From positions 1-64,000 of the forward strand of contig JAYRJE010000023.1 in the NCBI GenBank assembly GCA_041906465.1: DNA of 64,000 nt, in the 5' to 3' direction. Positions 41,201-49,737 of this stretch are shown here, piece by piece. The notes beneath the pieces are model-generated. The model ran no database searches, was not told where the DNA came from, and saw only the letters and a program-made list of their open reading frames with translations. Within the stretch, counting starts at the first letter, position 1; every line of letters starts with the position of its first letter. Both the position numbers and the translations under genes were made by a program. This DNA comes from Didemnitutus sp041906465 (lineage in GTDB: Bacteria; Verrucomicrobiota; Verrucomicrobiia; Opitutales; Opitutaceae).

Positions 41201-43506
41201 CTGACCACCAGCGCACCGTCCGCGGCGAATACGATTGCGATCGGATATTCGAACTGCGCCTGCGCTCCGGCACCGTCGGCAAACCCCGGGAGTCCCATGC
41301 GTCCGGCCAGCGTGAAACTGCCTGCGGTGACCTCCGTCACGGTCAGGCGCGCCGCGCGCGTGTAGACAACTCCCGCGGAATTCTGCAGCCGGCAACGGAT
41401 CCGGTCCTCGTTCATGCCGAGGCTCGCCGCGCGCACGAGCAGTTGGACCGTGCCCGTGCCGGCGAAATCCGTCCCATCCGCCAGATCCACCCATGCTCCC
41501 GTGCCGCCCGCCTGGCGCTGCCAGCGATACGAAGCCGCCGGACTGCCGGCGCGCGCCCAGGTCGAAAACAGCGCGCCCGCACCCGCCCGCACGCCCAATC
41601 GGTCGGCCGGCTGCAACCCGACATCCGGCGCCACGGCCGCGCCGGAAAACGTGACGCGCACGTCGAGATATTGCTCTCGCTCCGAGCCACCATGCCCGAG
41701 CACTTCGATGCTCACATCGGCGGCCGGATCGGTGAACGCCGCCCCCACCGGCAGGATCAGATCCGCCCGGCGCCACTCCTGATAGGGACCGCCCGAGAGC
41801 GCGTTCAAGGGAATCAGATTCGAGGTCCGGGAATCGACCTGCCGCCGGATCAAATGCAGGCCCGCCGGAAAGCCGCCATAAACCGCCTCCGTCGGACTGC
41901 GAAAACTCAGCCAGTATTCGTTCGAGTCATCCTGCCGCAGCTTCACCCCGAGCAAGGGCGCGCCGGTCGGCGAGAGTCCCTTCTGATCCGACGCGTAGAT
42001 ACGGTAAGTCGCGTTGCTCGTGGCCGTGGCCACCTGGTCGTTCGCGAGCCAGCCCCACGCGGCCATCGTCGTGACCGAGAACCCGAAGGAGTCCGGAAAA
42101 CTTCCTGCCCCCATCACATCGAAGGGATCGCCGTATTCCCAGCTGGTGCCTCCGGCATAGTCGATCGGCGACGTCGTGCCGACCCACAGATTGGCGTGTC
42201 CCCAGCCGTAGTTGTGGCCGATCTCGTGCGCGACGACGCTGAATCGGTAGGCACCGCTGATCCAAATATCGTGCCCCCCCGCCATGCCCGCCGGGTAGCC
42301 GGGCAACCCCGTGAAAACCATCACCACGTGATCGTAGGCGGCCAGGTCGTGATCGCTGCCCACGGCCGCGTAGACATCGTGCTGCAAGGCATCGCTGCCC
42401 GCCCACGTCGGGTTCTCCAGGAACGCGGTCGTCGGGCGCGCCGTGCGGTAGATCTTCGACGCGATCGTGAACTCGAGCGACGTGCGCCCGGATGAACACT
42501 GCGCATAAAACGGCGCGATTTGATCGACGTTGACCGCCTGCAGGAACTGCGGCGTGCAAACATCCCCGCCATAATTCGTCGGCTCCCCCTGGAGGTCGGG
42601 AAAATCCACCCGCAGCACCAACACCCGTTTCGGCCCGAGTGAACGGCTCGTCTCCGCCGCCGCGAACTCGCCGCCATCCCCCGAGCCCAGCAGGGCGGCC
42701 CACGGCACTTCCGTCGCTTCACTCGCCGACAATTCGAAGCGCGCGATTCGCGCCTCGGCCGCGCGCAAATCGGCCAGCTGGGCAAACCTCACCTGGCGGC
42801 CCGCGATCTCGGCCACCACCGCCCCCGCACCATCCGCCGCCTCGATCGGCCGAAAAGGCGACTCCGCCACCGCCAGCTGATCATCGATCGCGATGCCCTC
42901 GAGAAATGCCTGCGACAGGGAAACCGCGCTCGCCCGACGCCCCACCGCATAAGCCTCGTAGCGCACGCCGTCGATCGATGCCATCCGCCGCGTTTCGCCG
43001 CGCAGGCCGTCTCCCTCGCGCCAATCGAGATGCCGCACCTCGAGCCGTCCCACGCCTGAAACCCGCTGCTCCAGCAGCGCCGTCACCTCGGCCGGCAACG
43101 CCCCACGCCATTCCTCCGGCACCCCCGCGGCCAACGCCGCCGCCGGATTCGTTCGGATCAAAGCCTTGAGCACCTCGCGCCGGCCACGAGCCAGCGCGAC
43201 GCCCTCGGCCACCAGCGCACGCCGCCCATCGGCTCCGGCTGCCGCGCGATACCGTTCCGCCCACGCTAGAAATTCCGTCGGCGCGGCCGCCCACGTCGCC
43301 TCCGCGCGCACGCCCGATGCGCCCCGCTCCACCGCAGCGATCGGCGCGACCTGCTCCCGCGTTGCCACCGCAACCGCACCGCGCCCCGCTCCCTCACTGA
43401 CAGACGGCACAACCTCGACTGGTCGCCGACCCTGCTGAAAAACCATGATCGCGATCACGACCAGCACCGCCCCGGTCCATCCTCCCCGTCGACTGCGAAA
43501 GTTCAT
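38278..43506 (-). CDS. Giant secreted metalloprotease-like protein with NHL repeats
   Basis: The 1742-residue protein begins with a short basic segment and a hydrophobic anchor or signal (residues 12-27). A zinc-protease motif H-E-I-G-H-N-Y-G-W-G-H is at about 427-437 (metzincin HExxHxxGxxH). Then come an Ig-like module, a first NHL/beta-propeller region (about 730-1040: G-V-A-V-G-P-D-Q-A-V-Y-V-T-D), an Ig-like module, a second NHL region (about 1145-1440), two more Ig-like modules and a C-terminal D-R-D-G-A-N-N-L-V-E-Y-A-L-G-T-D-P segment with a last beta domain. It probably acts at the cell surface. The start at 43506 is preferred to 43578. Confidence 0.75.
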   Translation of the reverse strand: MNFRSRRGGWTGAVLVVIAIMVFQQGRRPVEVVPSVSEGAGRGAVAVATREQVAPIAAVERGASGVRAEATWAAAPTEFLAWAERYRAAAGADGRRALVAEGVALARGRREVLKALIRTNPAAALAAGVPEEWRGALPAEVTALLEQRVSGVGRLEVRHLDWREGDGLRGETRRMASIDGVRYEAYAVGRRASAVSLSQAFLEGIAIDDQLAVAESPFRPIEAADGAGAVVAEIAGRQVRFAQLADLRAAEARIARFELSASEATEVPWAALLGSGDGGEFAAAETSRSLGPKRVLVLRVDFPDLQGEPTNYGGDVCTPQFLQAVNVDQIAPFYAQCSSGRTSLEFTIASKIYRTARPTTAFLENPTWAGSDALQHDVYAAVGSDHDLAAYDHVVMVFTGLPGYPAGMAGGHDIWISGAYRFSVVAHEIGHNYGWGHANLWVGTTSPIDYAGGTSWEYGDPFDVMGAGSFPDSFGFSVTTMAAWGWLANDQVATATSNATYRIYASDQKGLSPTGAPLLGVKLRQDDSNEYWLSFRSPTEAVYGGFPAGLHLIRRQVDSRTSNLIPLNALSGGPYQEWRRADLILPVGAAFTDPAADVSIEVLGHGGSEREQYLDVRVTFSGAAVAPDVGLQPADRLGVRAGAGALFSTWARAGSPAASYRWQRQAGGTGAWVDLADGTDFAGTGTVQLLVRAASLGMNEDRIRCRLQNSAGVVYTRAARLTVTEVTAGSFTLAGRMGLPGFADGAGAQAQFEYPIAIVFAADGALVVSDARNNRLRRVALDGTVSTLNAEVSSPRGLCVDAAGNLYVADEFAAVIRRYTPAGVTSVYAGQLWTPGASDGDRATARFTRPSGVAIDSAGNLYVTDASDCTVRRVATNGVVSTLAGLAGAAGYQDGTGAAARFRFQSGNANGVAVGPDQAVYVTDVGNHCVRRVGLDGVVTTVVGSPDRSGAADGGASVASLSSPVGIIVGADGTILVADHGMGLLRLFSTDGRLHTLGGGWGDTEGVGTAFRLKSPQAAVIGPNGRLYVADANNSVIRVYVPTVPPIGREPADAVAIANGGKAAFAVDTNGAWPLPQFRWQSRVAGAGEGAWTDVTNTGAFRGASSSQLEISGATRALHNREYRCVLTNTAGTATSRAAVLTLARTGVFTVAGSAANFVVRDGVANDAALVTPRSFSWQTNGTLLFLDSYYSLRTLDSSGAVRSPFALNASGAASDAAGNIYFSDTSQNAIKRVRLDGVVELVAGADNYYGTGAADGAGANARFNRPDHLARASDGTLYVSDAGNGTIRAISATGEVRTVAGTVGVFGTVDGTGAAAQFGTITAMVIAADGNLLVRDNAGSLLRRVTPAGVVTTVAGAVMNWSSVDGQGTAGSMPGGLGGLGLAPDGTVYLAEPATGRIRTYSNGYLGTLRDPEGQPVVFDDPRGIAVDANGILYVGEAGAHRISAYLRPPRIVQGPASVSATSGAAITLSVNVAGTPFATYQWYRNGTALDGATSASFVIGSLSALNAGDYTVEVRNAGGYAVSAPAHVAVGQSQTITFAGPGDRSFTTQPIALVATASSGLPVTFTVVSGSATIEGSALTLTGTGTVIVRASQAGDGQYNPAAPVERSFTVRYAMASWTEEFFTPSERNDASVAGPDADPDRDGANNLVEYALGTDPRRAGAASIEIAQNASDWIFTYTRPAAREDVVYLVEVSDDLAEWSSAGVVQERVASGEREVWRARVMATSLPRVFFRLKVQRVP

Positions 43507-43712
43507 CTGTCCGGCAAAATTCCCGAAGGAGCGTAACTTGTCGAAAGCGAACCAGCCCCGCTGCGCCGCACCGCTCAAAAAGAAGTTCGCGGTGCGTCGC
43601 GCATAAAGCCACCTGAGGTTTTCGTTCCGAGTCCACCCGGAAAACCCGGGTCATGGCGCGCGAGCGACGATCCCGTTTGGCTTCCGCCGCAACCTTCATT
43701 CACTCCCCCGCC

Positions 43713-45725
43713 ATGCTGCGCCGCACTGGGCTCGGGCTCCTGCTCATCGGCGTCGTGTCCGCCCAACCGGTCACGACGCTGCCGCCGTTCGCCGTCAACG
43801 CCACCCGCAGTGCCGCGCCCGAAGCCGGCGCCACGCTCGTCACGCGTTTCGACTCGGCGGAGCTCTCACGCACGCCGGCCATCGATGCCGCATTGCGCGC
43901 CGATCCCGCGTTCAGCTTGTTTCGGCGCTCTGACAGCCTCGCGGCCCATCCCACCGCGCAAGGCGTCTCGCTGCGCGGTCTCGGCCCGAGCGGCGCCAGC
44001 CGTTCGCTCGTGCTTCTCGACGGCGTGCCGCTGAACGATCCCTTCGGCGGCTGGGTGGCATGGGCCCAAGTCCCCGCGCTCTCGCTCGCCGCCGCCGAGA
44101 TCGCGCACGGCGGCGGCTCGGGCACCTGGGGCAACGCCGCGCTCGGCGGCACGATCGCCCTGATCTCCGCGCCGATCGCGCGCTCCGGCGGCGCGCTCCA
44201 CGCTGAAATCGGCTCGCGCCACACCGGACGCGGCGAAGTCAGCGCCGGCGTCAGTGCCGGCGCCACCGCGCTGCGCGTGGACGCGCGCGCGTTTCGCACC
44301 GGCGGCTATCATCCGCTCGCGCCCGCCGATCGCGGCGTCGTCGACGCGCCGCTGGCGAGCGATCACGCGACCGTGCAACTCCGCGCGCAGCGCACGCTCG
44401 GCGCCGTCGAAGCGACGCTCACGCTGCGCCACTTCTCCGACGATCGCCGCAACGGCACCGCCGGCCAGCGCAACGCCACGCGGCAGGATTTCGCATCGCT
44501 CACGCTGCGCGGAGCCAGGCCCGCGCGCGACTGGCAACTCACCCTCTACGGACAAGACCAGACCTTCCGCAGCACGTTCACCTCCGTCGCCCTCGACCGA
44601 TCGACCGAGACTCCGGCCAACGACCAGTTCGACGTGCCCGCGACCGCGACCGGCGCCGCCTTCACGACCGAGTGGCACGAGGCGGATCGCCGCACGACCG
44701 CCGGCGCCGACCTGCGCCATGTCCGCGGCGAGACGCGCGAGGATTTCCTGTTTTCCAACGGCGCCTTCACTCGCCGCCGTTTCGCCGGCGGCACGCAATC
44801 GCTCGGCGGCGTCTTCCTCGTTCACGCGCAACCTCTCTCCGCGTCGTGGCACGGCACGCTCGGCGGGCGCGTCGATGGCTGGCAGCTCGCCGACGGCGCA
44901 CGACGCGAAGTCAACCGCGCCACCGGAGCGCCGACACGCACCGACGTCTTTGCCGATCGCTCCGGCGCAACGTGGAGCGCCAACGCCGGCCTTGTCTGGT
45001 CGCCCCACGAACGGTGGCAGGCGCGCTTCGCCGCCTACCGCGCCTTCCGCGTGCCCACGCTCAACGAACTCCACCGCCCTTTTCGCGTGGGAAACGTCAA
45101 CACGGAGGCCAGCCCCGCTCTGCGCCCCGAAACGCTGCTCGGCGCGGAACTCGGCGCCGACTACCGCACCGGCCCGCTCGCCGCGGGCGTCACCGGCTTC
45201 GTCAACCGCCTCGACGATGCCGTCGGCAACGTAACCCTCGCCTCCAGCCCGACGCTCGTCTCGCGCGAACGCCGCAATCTCGATCGCATCGCCGTGCGCG
45301 GCGCCGAGACACGCCTCAGCTGGACAGCCCACTCGCGCCTCACGCTCGACGTCGCCTGGCTCTGGAGCCACGCCGAAATCGCCCGGGCCGTCCTCCAGCC
45401 CTCGCTCGTCGGCAAACGCCTCGCTCAAGCTCCGCGCCACATCGCCACCACCGGCGCGCGGCTCGCACTGACTCGCGACTGGAGCTTCCGTGCGCAAGGC
45501 CGCTGGACGGATCGTCAGTTCGAAGATGACGAAAACACGCTCACGCTCGGCGCGGCCGGCGTGCTCGATCTTCAGGTCAGCGGCCGCCTCGCGGAGCACA
45601 CCACGCTCACCCTGGCGCTCGACAACGTTACCGACGCCGCGGTGCCCGTCGCCCGCGCCGCCAACGGCCTCACGAGCTACGCCGCACCGCGAACGTGGCG
45701 CGTCGGACTCCGCCTCGACTGGTAG
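43713..45725 (+). CDS. TonB-dependent outer-membrane receptor
   Basis: The 670-residue protein has a signal peptide, then T-T-L-P-P-F-A-V-N-A-T-R, and a plug domain (G-V-S-L-R-G-L-G-P-S-G-A-S-R-S-L-V-L-L-D-G-V-P-L-N-D-P-F-G-G-W) followed by a 22-strand barrel ending in a C-terminal Trp. The plug resembles BtuB/vitamin-type receptors in size. I see no cobalamin riboswitch in the 200 bases upstream, so the ligand is open. The ATG at 43713 gives the signal peptide at the N-terminus. Confidence 0.88.
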   Translation: MLRRTGLGLLLIGVVSAQPVTTLPPFAVNATRSAAPEAGATLVTRFDSAELSRTPAIDAALRADPAFSLFRRSDSLAAHPTAQGVSLRGLGPSGASRSLVLLDGVPLNDPFGGWVAWAQVPALSLAAAEIAHGGGSGTWGNAALGGTIALISAPIARSGGALHAEIGSRHTGRGEVSAGVSAGATALRVDARAFRTGGYHPLAPADRGVVDAPLASDHATVQLRAQRTLGAVEATLTLRHFSDDRRNGTAGQRNATRQDFASLTLRGARPARDWQLTLYGQDQTFRSTFTSVALDRSTETPANDQFDVPATATGAAFTTEWHEADRRTTAGADLRHVRGETREDFLFSNGAFTRRRFAGGTQSLGGVFLVHAQPLSASWHGTLGGRVDGWQLADGARREVNRATGAPTRTDVFADRSGATWSANAGLVWSPHERWQARFAAYRAFRVPTLNELHRPFRVGNVNTEASPALRPETLLGAELGADYRTGPLAAGVTGFVNRLDDAVGNVTLASSPTLVSRERRNLDRIAVRGAETRLSWTAHSRLTLDVAWLWSHAEIARAVLQPSLVGKRLAQAPRHIATTGARLALTRDWSFRAQGRWTDRQFEDDENTLTLGAAGVLDLQVSGRLAEHTTLTLALDNVTDAAVPVARAANGLTSYAAPRTWRVGLRLDW

Positions 45726-46059
45726 CACGCGAATCGCCTCTCCGCTGCCCCTCGCGACTGAGCCGCTTCGCCCTCCTTGCGTCCGCCGCGCTGACACGGG
45801 CGAAATCTCCGCCGGACGAAACCGCAGTTAAGCAGGCGGAATTTGCGACAGCCGCCGTCGACGACACATCAAGGCCCAATCTGCCCCGCCTCCGCGAACA
45901 TCGTTCGCGCAAACGGAAAGCCGGCATCGGCCGCACCATCGCCGCAAGCCACCAGCTGTTCTCTTCGTTGCGCAAGGAGGTTTTTCTACGGTTTCCCGCT
46001 TAGGGCGTAGGTTTCGATTGTCAGCGGACGCGGGACTGATTCCGTTGGGCTTTCACCCC
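45726..46059. other. Intergenic region upstream of the sugar ABC operon
   Basis: This 334-base stretch contains no gene I can support. A small foldback GCGAAC-ATC-GTTCGC is at about 45895, and an AAGGAGG-like site at about 45975 is not followed by a start codon at a proper distance. A promoter for the ABC genes probably lies here, but no clear boxes were found. Confidence 0.4.
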
Positions 46060-47178
46060 ATGCTTGCCCGCCTGCGCCAAGCCTTGTTCATCCCCGAAAG
46101 TGGTCTGCTGCTCGTCGTGTTCGTGCTCGGCGCGGCGCTGTGGTTTTTCAGCGGCACCGTGCGCACGCCGGTGTTCGAGATCGGTCCCGACGGCTCGCGG
46201 CAACGCGTCTTCACGACCAACGAGGCCGGCGAACGCGTGCCGGCCTTCGTCGAGCGCAACAAGTTCCTCAACGCGCAGAACCTCGCGCAGCTCGCCAAGG
46301 ACACCAGCTTCATCGCGATCATGGCGGTCGGCATGTCGATGGTCATCATCGCCGGCGGCATCGACCTGTCCGTCGGCTCGATCTACGCGCTCGCCTCCGT
46401 GCTCGGCGCGCTGGCGTTTCAGCAATTCGGTCCCGGCGGCGCGCACGCCGCCGCCTCACCCTTCGTCGGTGTGCTGCTCGGCTCGCTCGCGTGCCTCGGC
46501 ACGGCCTCGCTCTGCGGACTCGCCAACGGCGGACTCATCGTCGCACTGCGCGTCCACCCCTTCATCATCACGCTCGGCGCGATGGCGATCCTGCGCGGCA
46601 TCGCGTTCGTCGTGACGCAGGGGCAATCCGTCGGCGGATTTCCGCCGGCGTTCCGCGAGATCGTGCGCTTCGAAGTCGGTAACGGCCTGAGCGTCGTCCC
46701 GCTGGGTGTCATGGTGCTGGCGCTCGTCGCCGGCTGGATTTTCCTCGGCCGCCTCGCCGCCGGTCGCCGCGTCTACGCCGTGGGCGGCAACGAGCTCGCG
46801 GCGCGTTTCTCCGGCATCCGCGTCGAGCGCGTGAAGATGGGCGTCTACCTGCTCTCGGGTCTGAGCGCCGGCATCGCCGCGCTGCTCTCCATCGGCTACT
46901 ACGGCGCCGCCACGTCGGGCGACGGCCAGGGTTACGAGCTGAACGTCATCGCTGCCGCTGTCGTCGGCGGCGCCAGCCTCACCGGCGGCAAGGGCACCGC
47001 GCTCGGCGCCGTGCTCGGCGCGCTCGTCATCCAGATGATTTCCTCCGGCATCGTCATTCTCGGCATCGACCAGAACTACAGCCAGATCATCATCGGCGTG
47101 GTCGTGGTCGCGGCCGTCGTGCTCGACAACGTCAACAACTGGCTCGCGCGCCGCCGGCAAGCGCGAGCCGCCGGCTGA
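46060..47178 (+). CDS. Sugar ABC transporter permease (RbsC-type)
   Basis: The 372-residue membrane protein has about ten helices and the family blocks V-G-M-S-M-V-I-I-A-G-G-I-D-L-S-V-G-S, G-L-I-V-A-L-R-V-H-P-F-I-I-T-L-G and A-A-A-V-V-G-G-A-S-L-T-G-G-K-G-T. It contains a periplasmic insert of about 45 residues after the first helix. It pairs with the binding protein and ATPase just downstream. The start at 46060 is chosen over 46018 because the first helix follows directly. Confidence 0.92.
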   Translation: MLARLRQALFIPESGLLLVVFVLGAALWFFSGTVRTPVFEIGPDGSRQRVFTTNEAGERVPAFVERNKFLNAQNLAQLAKDTSFIAIMAVGMSMVIIAGGIDLSVGSIYALASVLGALAFQQFGPGGAHAAASPFVGVLLGSLACLGTASLCGLANGGLIVALRVHPFIITLGAMAILRGIAFVVTQGQSVGGFPPAFREIVRFEVGNGLSVVPLGVMVLALVAGWIFLGRLAAGRRVYAVGGNELAARFSGIRVERVKMGVYLLSGLSAGIAALLSIGYYGAATSGDGQGYELNVIAAAVVGGASLTGGKGTALGAVLGALVIQMISSGIVILGIDQNYSQIIIGVVVVAAVVLDNVNNWLARRRQARAAG

Positions 47179-47206
47179 TTTTCTCCGCCACTTCGTCTTC
47201 AACCCC

Positions 47207-48157
47207 ATGAAACTACCCGCCACGTTCCTGTTCGCCTCGCTGCTCGCCGTCGTGGCGAGCGCCGCCCCACGCACGATCACCCTCGGCCTCGTCGCCAAAT
47301 CGCAGGGCAACCCCGTCTTCCAAGCCGCCCGCGTCGGCGCCGAAGATGCCGCCGTCGAGCTCGGCAAAAAGCACGGCCTGACCATCAAGATCGACTGGCG
47401 CACGCCCAACGAAGAGGACGCCCAGAAGCAGGCCGAAGCCATCGAGCAACTCGTCCTCGCCGGCGCCGAGGGCATCGCCGTTTCCTGCTCCGACGCCAAC
47501 AAGCTCACCGACGCCATCAACTCCGCCGTGAACAACGGCGTGCCGATCGTCACCTTCGACTCCGACGCGCCGAACTCGAAGCGTTTCGCCACCTACGGCA
47601 TCGACGACCTCGAGTGCGGTAAACAAACGATGGAGGAACTCGCGCGCGTTCTCGGCGGCAAGGGCATCGTCGCCGTCCTCGCCGGCAACCAGAACGCCCC
47701 GAACCTCCAGCGCCGCGTCGCCGGCGTCCGCGAAGCCGCGAAGAAGTATCCCGGCATCACGATCCGCGACGTCTATTACCACAAGGAAACCCCGCAGGAC
47801 GCCGCCGCCAAGGTCGAGCAGGTCATGCAGGCCAATCCCGACATCACCGGCTGGGCCATGATCGGCGGCTGGGCGCTGTTCACCGAGAACGCCCTGAAGT
47901 GGCAGCCTGGCACCGTGCAATGCGTCTCGGTCGACGCGCTCCCCGCGCAACTCAACTACATCCGCTCCGGCCACGTTCCGGTCCTCCTCGGCCAGCAATG
48001 CTATCAGTGGGGCTACCGCTCGGTCGGCCTGCTGATCGACAAAATCGTCCTCAAGAAGGACCCGCCCGCCGTGAAGGAGATCAGCGCGCTCGTCCCGGTC
48101 TCGAAGGACAACCTCGACGACTACGCGAAGAACTGGGCGAAGTGGCTGCGGAAGTGA
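47207..48157 (+). CDS. Periplasmic sugar-binding protein of an ABC importer
   Basis: The 316-residue protein has a signal peptide (cleavage near residue 19) and the type I periplasmic binding fold of RbsB: L-G-L-V-A-K-S-Q-G-N-P-V-F-Q-A-A, I-E-Q-L-V-L-A-G-A-E-G-I-A-V-S-C-S-D and P-I-V-T-F-D-S-D-A. The ligand is probably a pentose or hexose. It is placed between permease and ATPase, an uncommon order. Confidence 0.92.
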   Translation: MKLPATFLFASLLAVVASAAPRTITLGLVAKSQGNPVFQAARVGAEDAAVELGKKHGLTIKIDWRTPNEEDAQKQAEAIEQLVLAGAEGIAVSCSDANKLTDAINSAVNNGVPIVTFDSDAPNSKRFATYGIDDLECGKQTMEELARVLGGKGIVAVLAGNQNAPNLQRRVAGVREAAKKYPGITIRDVYYHKETPQDAAAKVEQVMQANPDITGWAMIGGWALFTENALKWQPGTVQCVSVDALPAQLNYIRSGHVPVLLGQQCYQWGYRSVGLLIDKIVLKKDPPAVKEISALVPVSKDNLDDYAKNWAKWLRK

Positions 48158-48185
48158 TTTTCCGGGCAACGATTCGCGGCTGACC

Positions 48186-48214
48186 GGTAGCGCGCCGCAC
48201 TGATTCGCGCTACC
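48186..48214. repeat. Hairpin between the binding-protein and ATPase genes
   Basis: GGTAGCGCG and CGCGCTACC form a nine-base perfect stem around an 11-base loop, 28 bases after the binding-protein stop and 20 bases before the ATPase start. Such a hairpin could stabilise the upstream mRNA and raise binding-protein levels over the ATPase. Confidence 0.55.
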
Positions 48215-48233
48215 CTTTCGCCGCTTCACCCCT

Positions 48234-49727
48234 GTGCCCTACCTCGAGTTCCAAGGCATCACGAAACGCTTCCCCGGCGTGCGCGCGCTGGATGGCGTGA
48301 GCCTCGCGATCGAACGCGGCACGTGCCACGCGCTCATCGGCGAGAACGGCGCCGGCAAGAGCACGCTCGGGAAGATCCTCGCCGGCGTTTACGTCGCCGA
48401 CGAGGGCGAGATCCGCCTCGACGGCCGCGTGATTCGGCCCGATTCGCCCCTCGCCGCGCGCGCGCTCGGCATCGCGATGGTCCACCAGGAACTCGCGTTT
48501 TGTCCGAACCTTTCCATCGCGGAAAACCTCTGCCTCGGCGACCTGCCGCGCAACCGCCTCGGCTGGGTCGACCGCGCCGCCCTCCGCGCCCGCGCGCGCA
48601 CGATGCTCGAGTCAATCCACGCCGACCTCGATCCCGGCCGGCTCATCGGCACGCTTTCCACCGGCCAGGAACAGCTCGTGCAAATCGCCGCGGCTGTAGG
48701 CACCGGCGCGCAGATCATCGTCATGGACGAGCCGACGAGCTCGCTCTCCGCCGGCGAGACGAAGGAGCTTTTCGCCCTCGTGCGAAAGCTGAAGGCGCGT
48801 GGCCTCACGCTGATCTACGTCTCGCACCGCATGGAGGAGCTGTTCGCGCTGTGCGACAACATCTCCGTGCTCCGCGACGGCCGCCACGTCGCCACGGGCC
48901 GCATCGCCGACACGACGCCGCAGCAAGTCGTCACGCAGATGATCGGCCGCGAATTGCTCGTGCAGGAACCGAAGCATCTGCACAAAGCGCGCGGCCCGCG
49001 CCGCCTCGCGGTCGAGCGCCTCGCGCATCCGTCGCGCTTCCGCGACGTCAGTTTCGAGCTCCACGCCGGCGAGATTGTCGGCCTCGCCGGCCTCGTCGGC
49101 GCCGGCCGCAGCGAAGTCGCGCAAGCGCTCCTCGGACTCGATCCCGACGCCACCGGCCGCATGCGCATCGGCGAAAACGAAATCGAAGTCGGCTCGATCG
49201 ACGCCTCGCTTCGCGCCGGACTCGGACTCTTGCCCGAAGACCGCAAACGCCAGGGCCTCGTGCTCGGCTTGAATTGCCGCGAGAACAACTCGCTCGCCTC
49301 CCTGCCCGCCCTCAGCCGCGCCGGCTGGATGCGCGCGGGCGAGGAGCGCGGCGTCGCCCAGCGTTTCGCGAAACGACTCAATCTGAAGGCACCGTCGATC
49401 GAGAGTGGCGTCGGCACGCTCAGCGGCGGCAACCAGCAAAAGGTCGCGCTCGCAAAGTGGCTCACGCGCGATTGCTCCGTGTTGATCGTGGACGAGCCCA
49501 CGCGCGGCATCGACGTCGGCGCCAAGGCGGAGATTTACCAGCTGCTCGACGAACTCGCGAGCGAGGGCAAGGCGATCCTCATGATCTCTTCGGAGCTGCC
49601 CGAGCTCATCGGTCTCTGCGGGCGCATTCTCGTGATGCGCGGCGGCCAGCTCGTCGGCGAAGTGCCGCGCACGGAGTTCAGCGAGGCGCGGCTGATGCAG
49701 CTCATGGCCGGCGTCGCCGCCGCCTGA
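48234..49727 (+). CDS. Sugar ABC transporter ATPase (RbsA-type, two domains)
   Basis: The 497-residue protein holds two ABC domains. The first has Walker A G-E-N-G-A-G-K-S-T, a degenerate signature L-S-T-G-Q-E-Q and Walker B I-V-M-D-E-P-T. The second has the degenerate Walker A typical of the family (G-L-V-G-A-G-R-S-E) and signature L-S-G-G-N-Q-Q-K. This is the monosaccharide importer type. Translation starts at GTG 48234; a hairpin lies upstream. The oxidoreductase gene follows after 10 bases. Confidence 0.93.
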   Translation: MPYLEFQGITKRFPGVRALDGVSLAIERGTCHALIGENGAGKSTLGKILAGVYVADEGEIRLDGRVIRPDSPLAARALGIAMVHQELAFCPNLSIAENLCLGDLPRNRLGWVDRAALRARARTMLESIHADLDPGRLIGTLSTGQEQLVQIAAAVGTGAQIIVMDEPTSSLSAGETKELFALVRKLKARGLTLIYVSHRMEELFALCDNISVLRDGRHVATGRIADTTPQQVVTQMIGRELLVQEPKHLHKARGPRRLAVERLAHPSRFRDVSFELHAGEIVGLAGLVGAGRSEVAQALLGLDPDATGRMRIGENEIEVGSIDASLRAGLGLLPEDRKRQGLVLGLNCRENNSLASLPALSRAGWMRAGEERGVAQRFAKRLNLKAPSIESGVGTLSGGNQQKVALAKWLTRDCSVLIVDEPTRGIDVGAKAEIYQLLDELASEGKAILMISSELPELIGLCGRILVMRGGQLVGEVPRTEFSEARLMQLMAGVAAA

Positions 49728-49737
49728 TTCCTCTTCC

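Noticed and set aside
43507..43712. Cobalamin or other riboswitch upstream of the TonB receptor
   Set aside because: No B12-box-like or other conserved riboswitch element could be recognised in the region.
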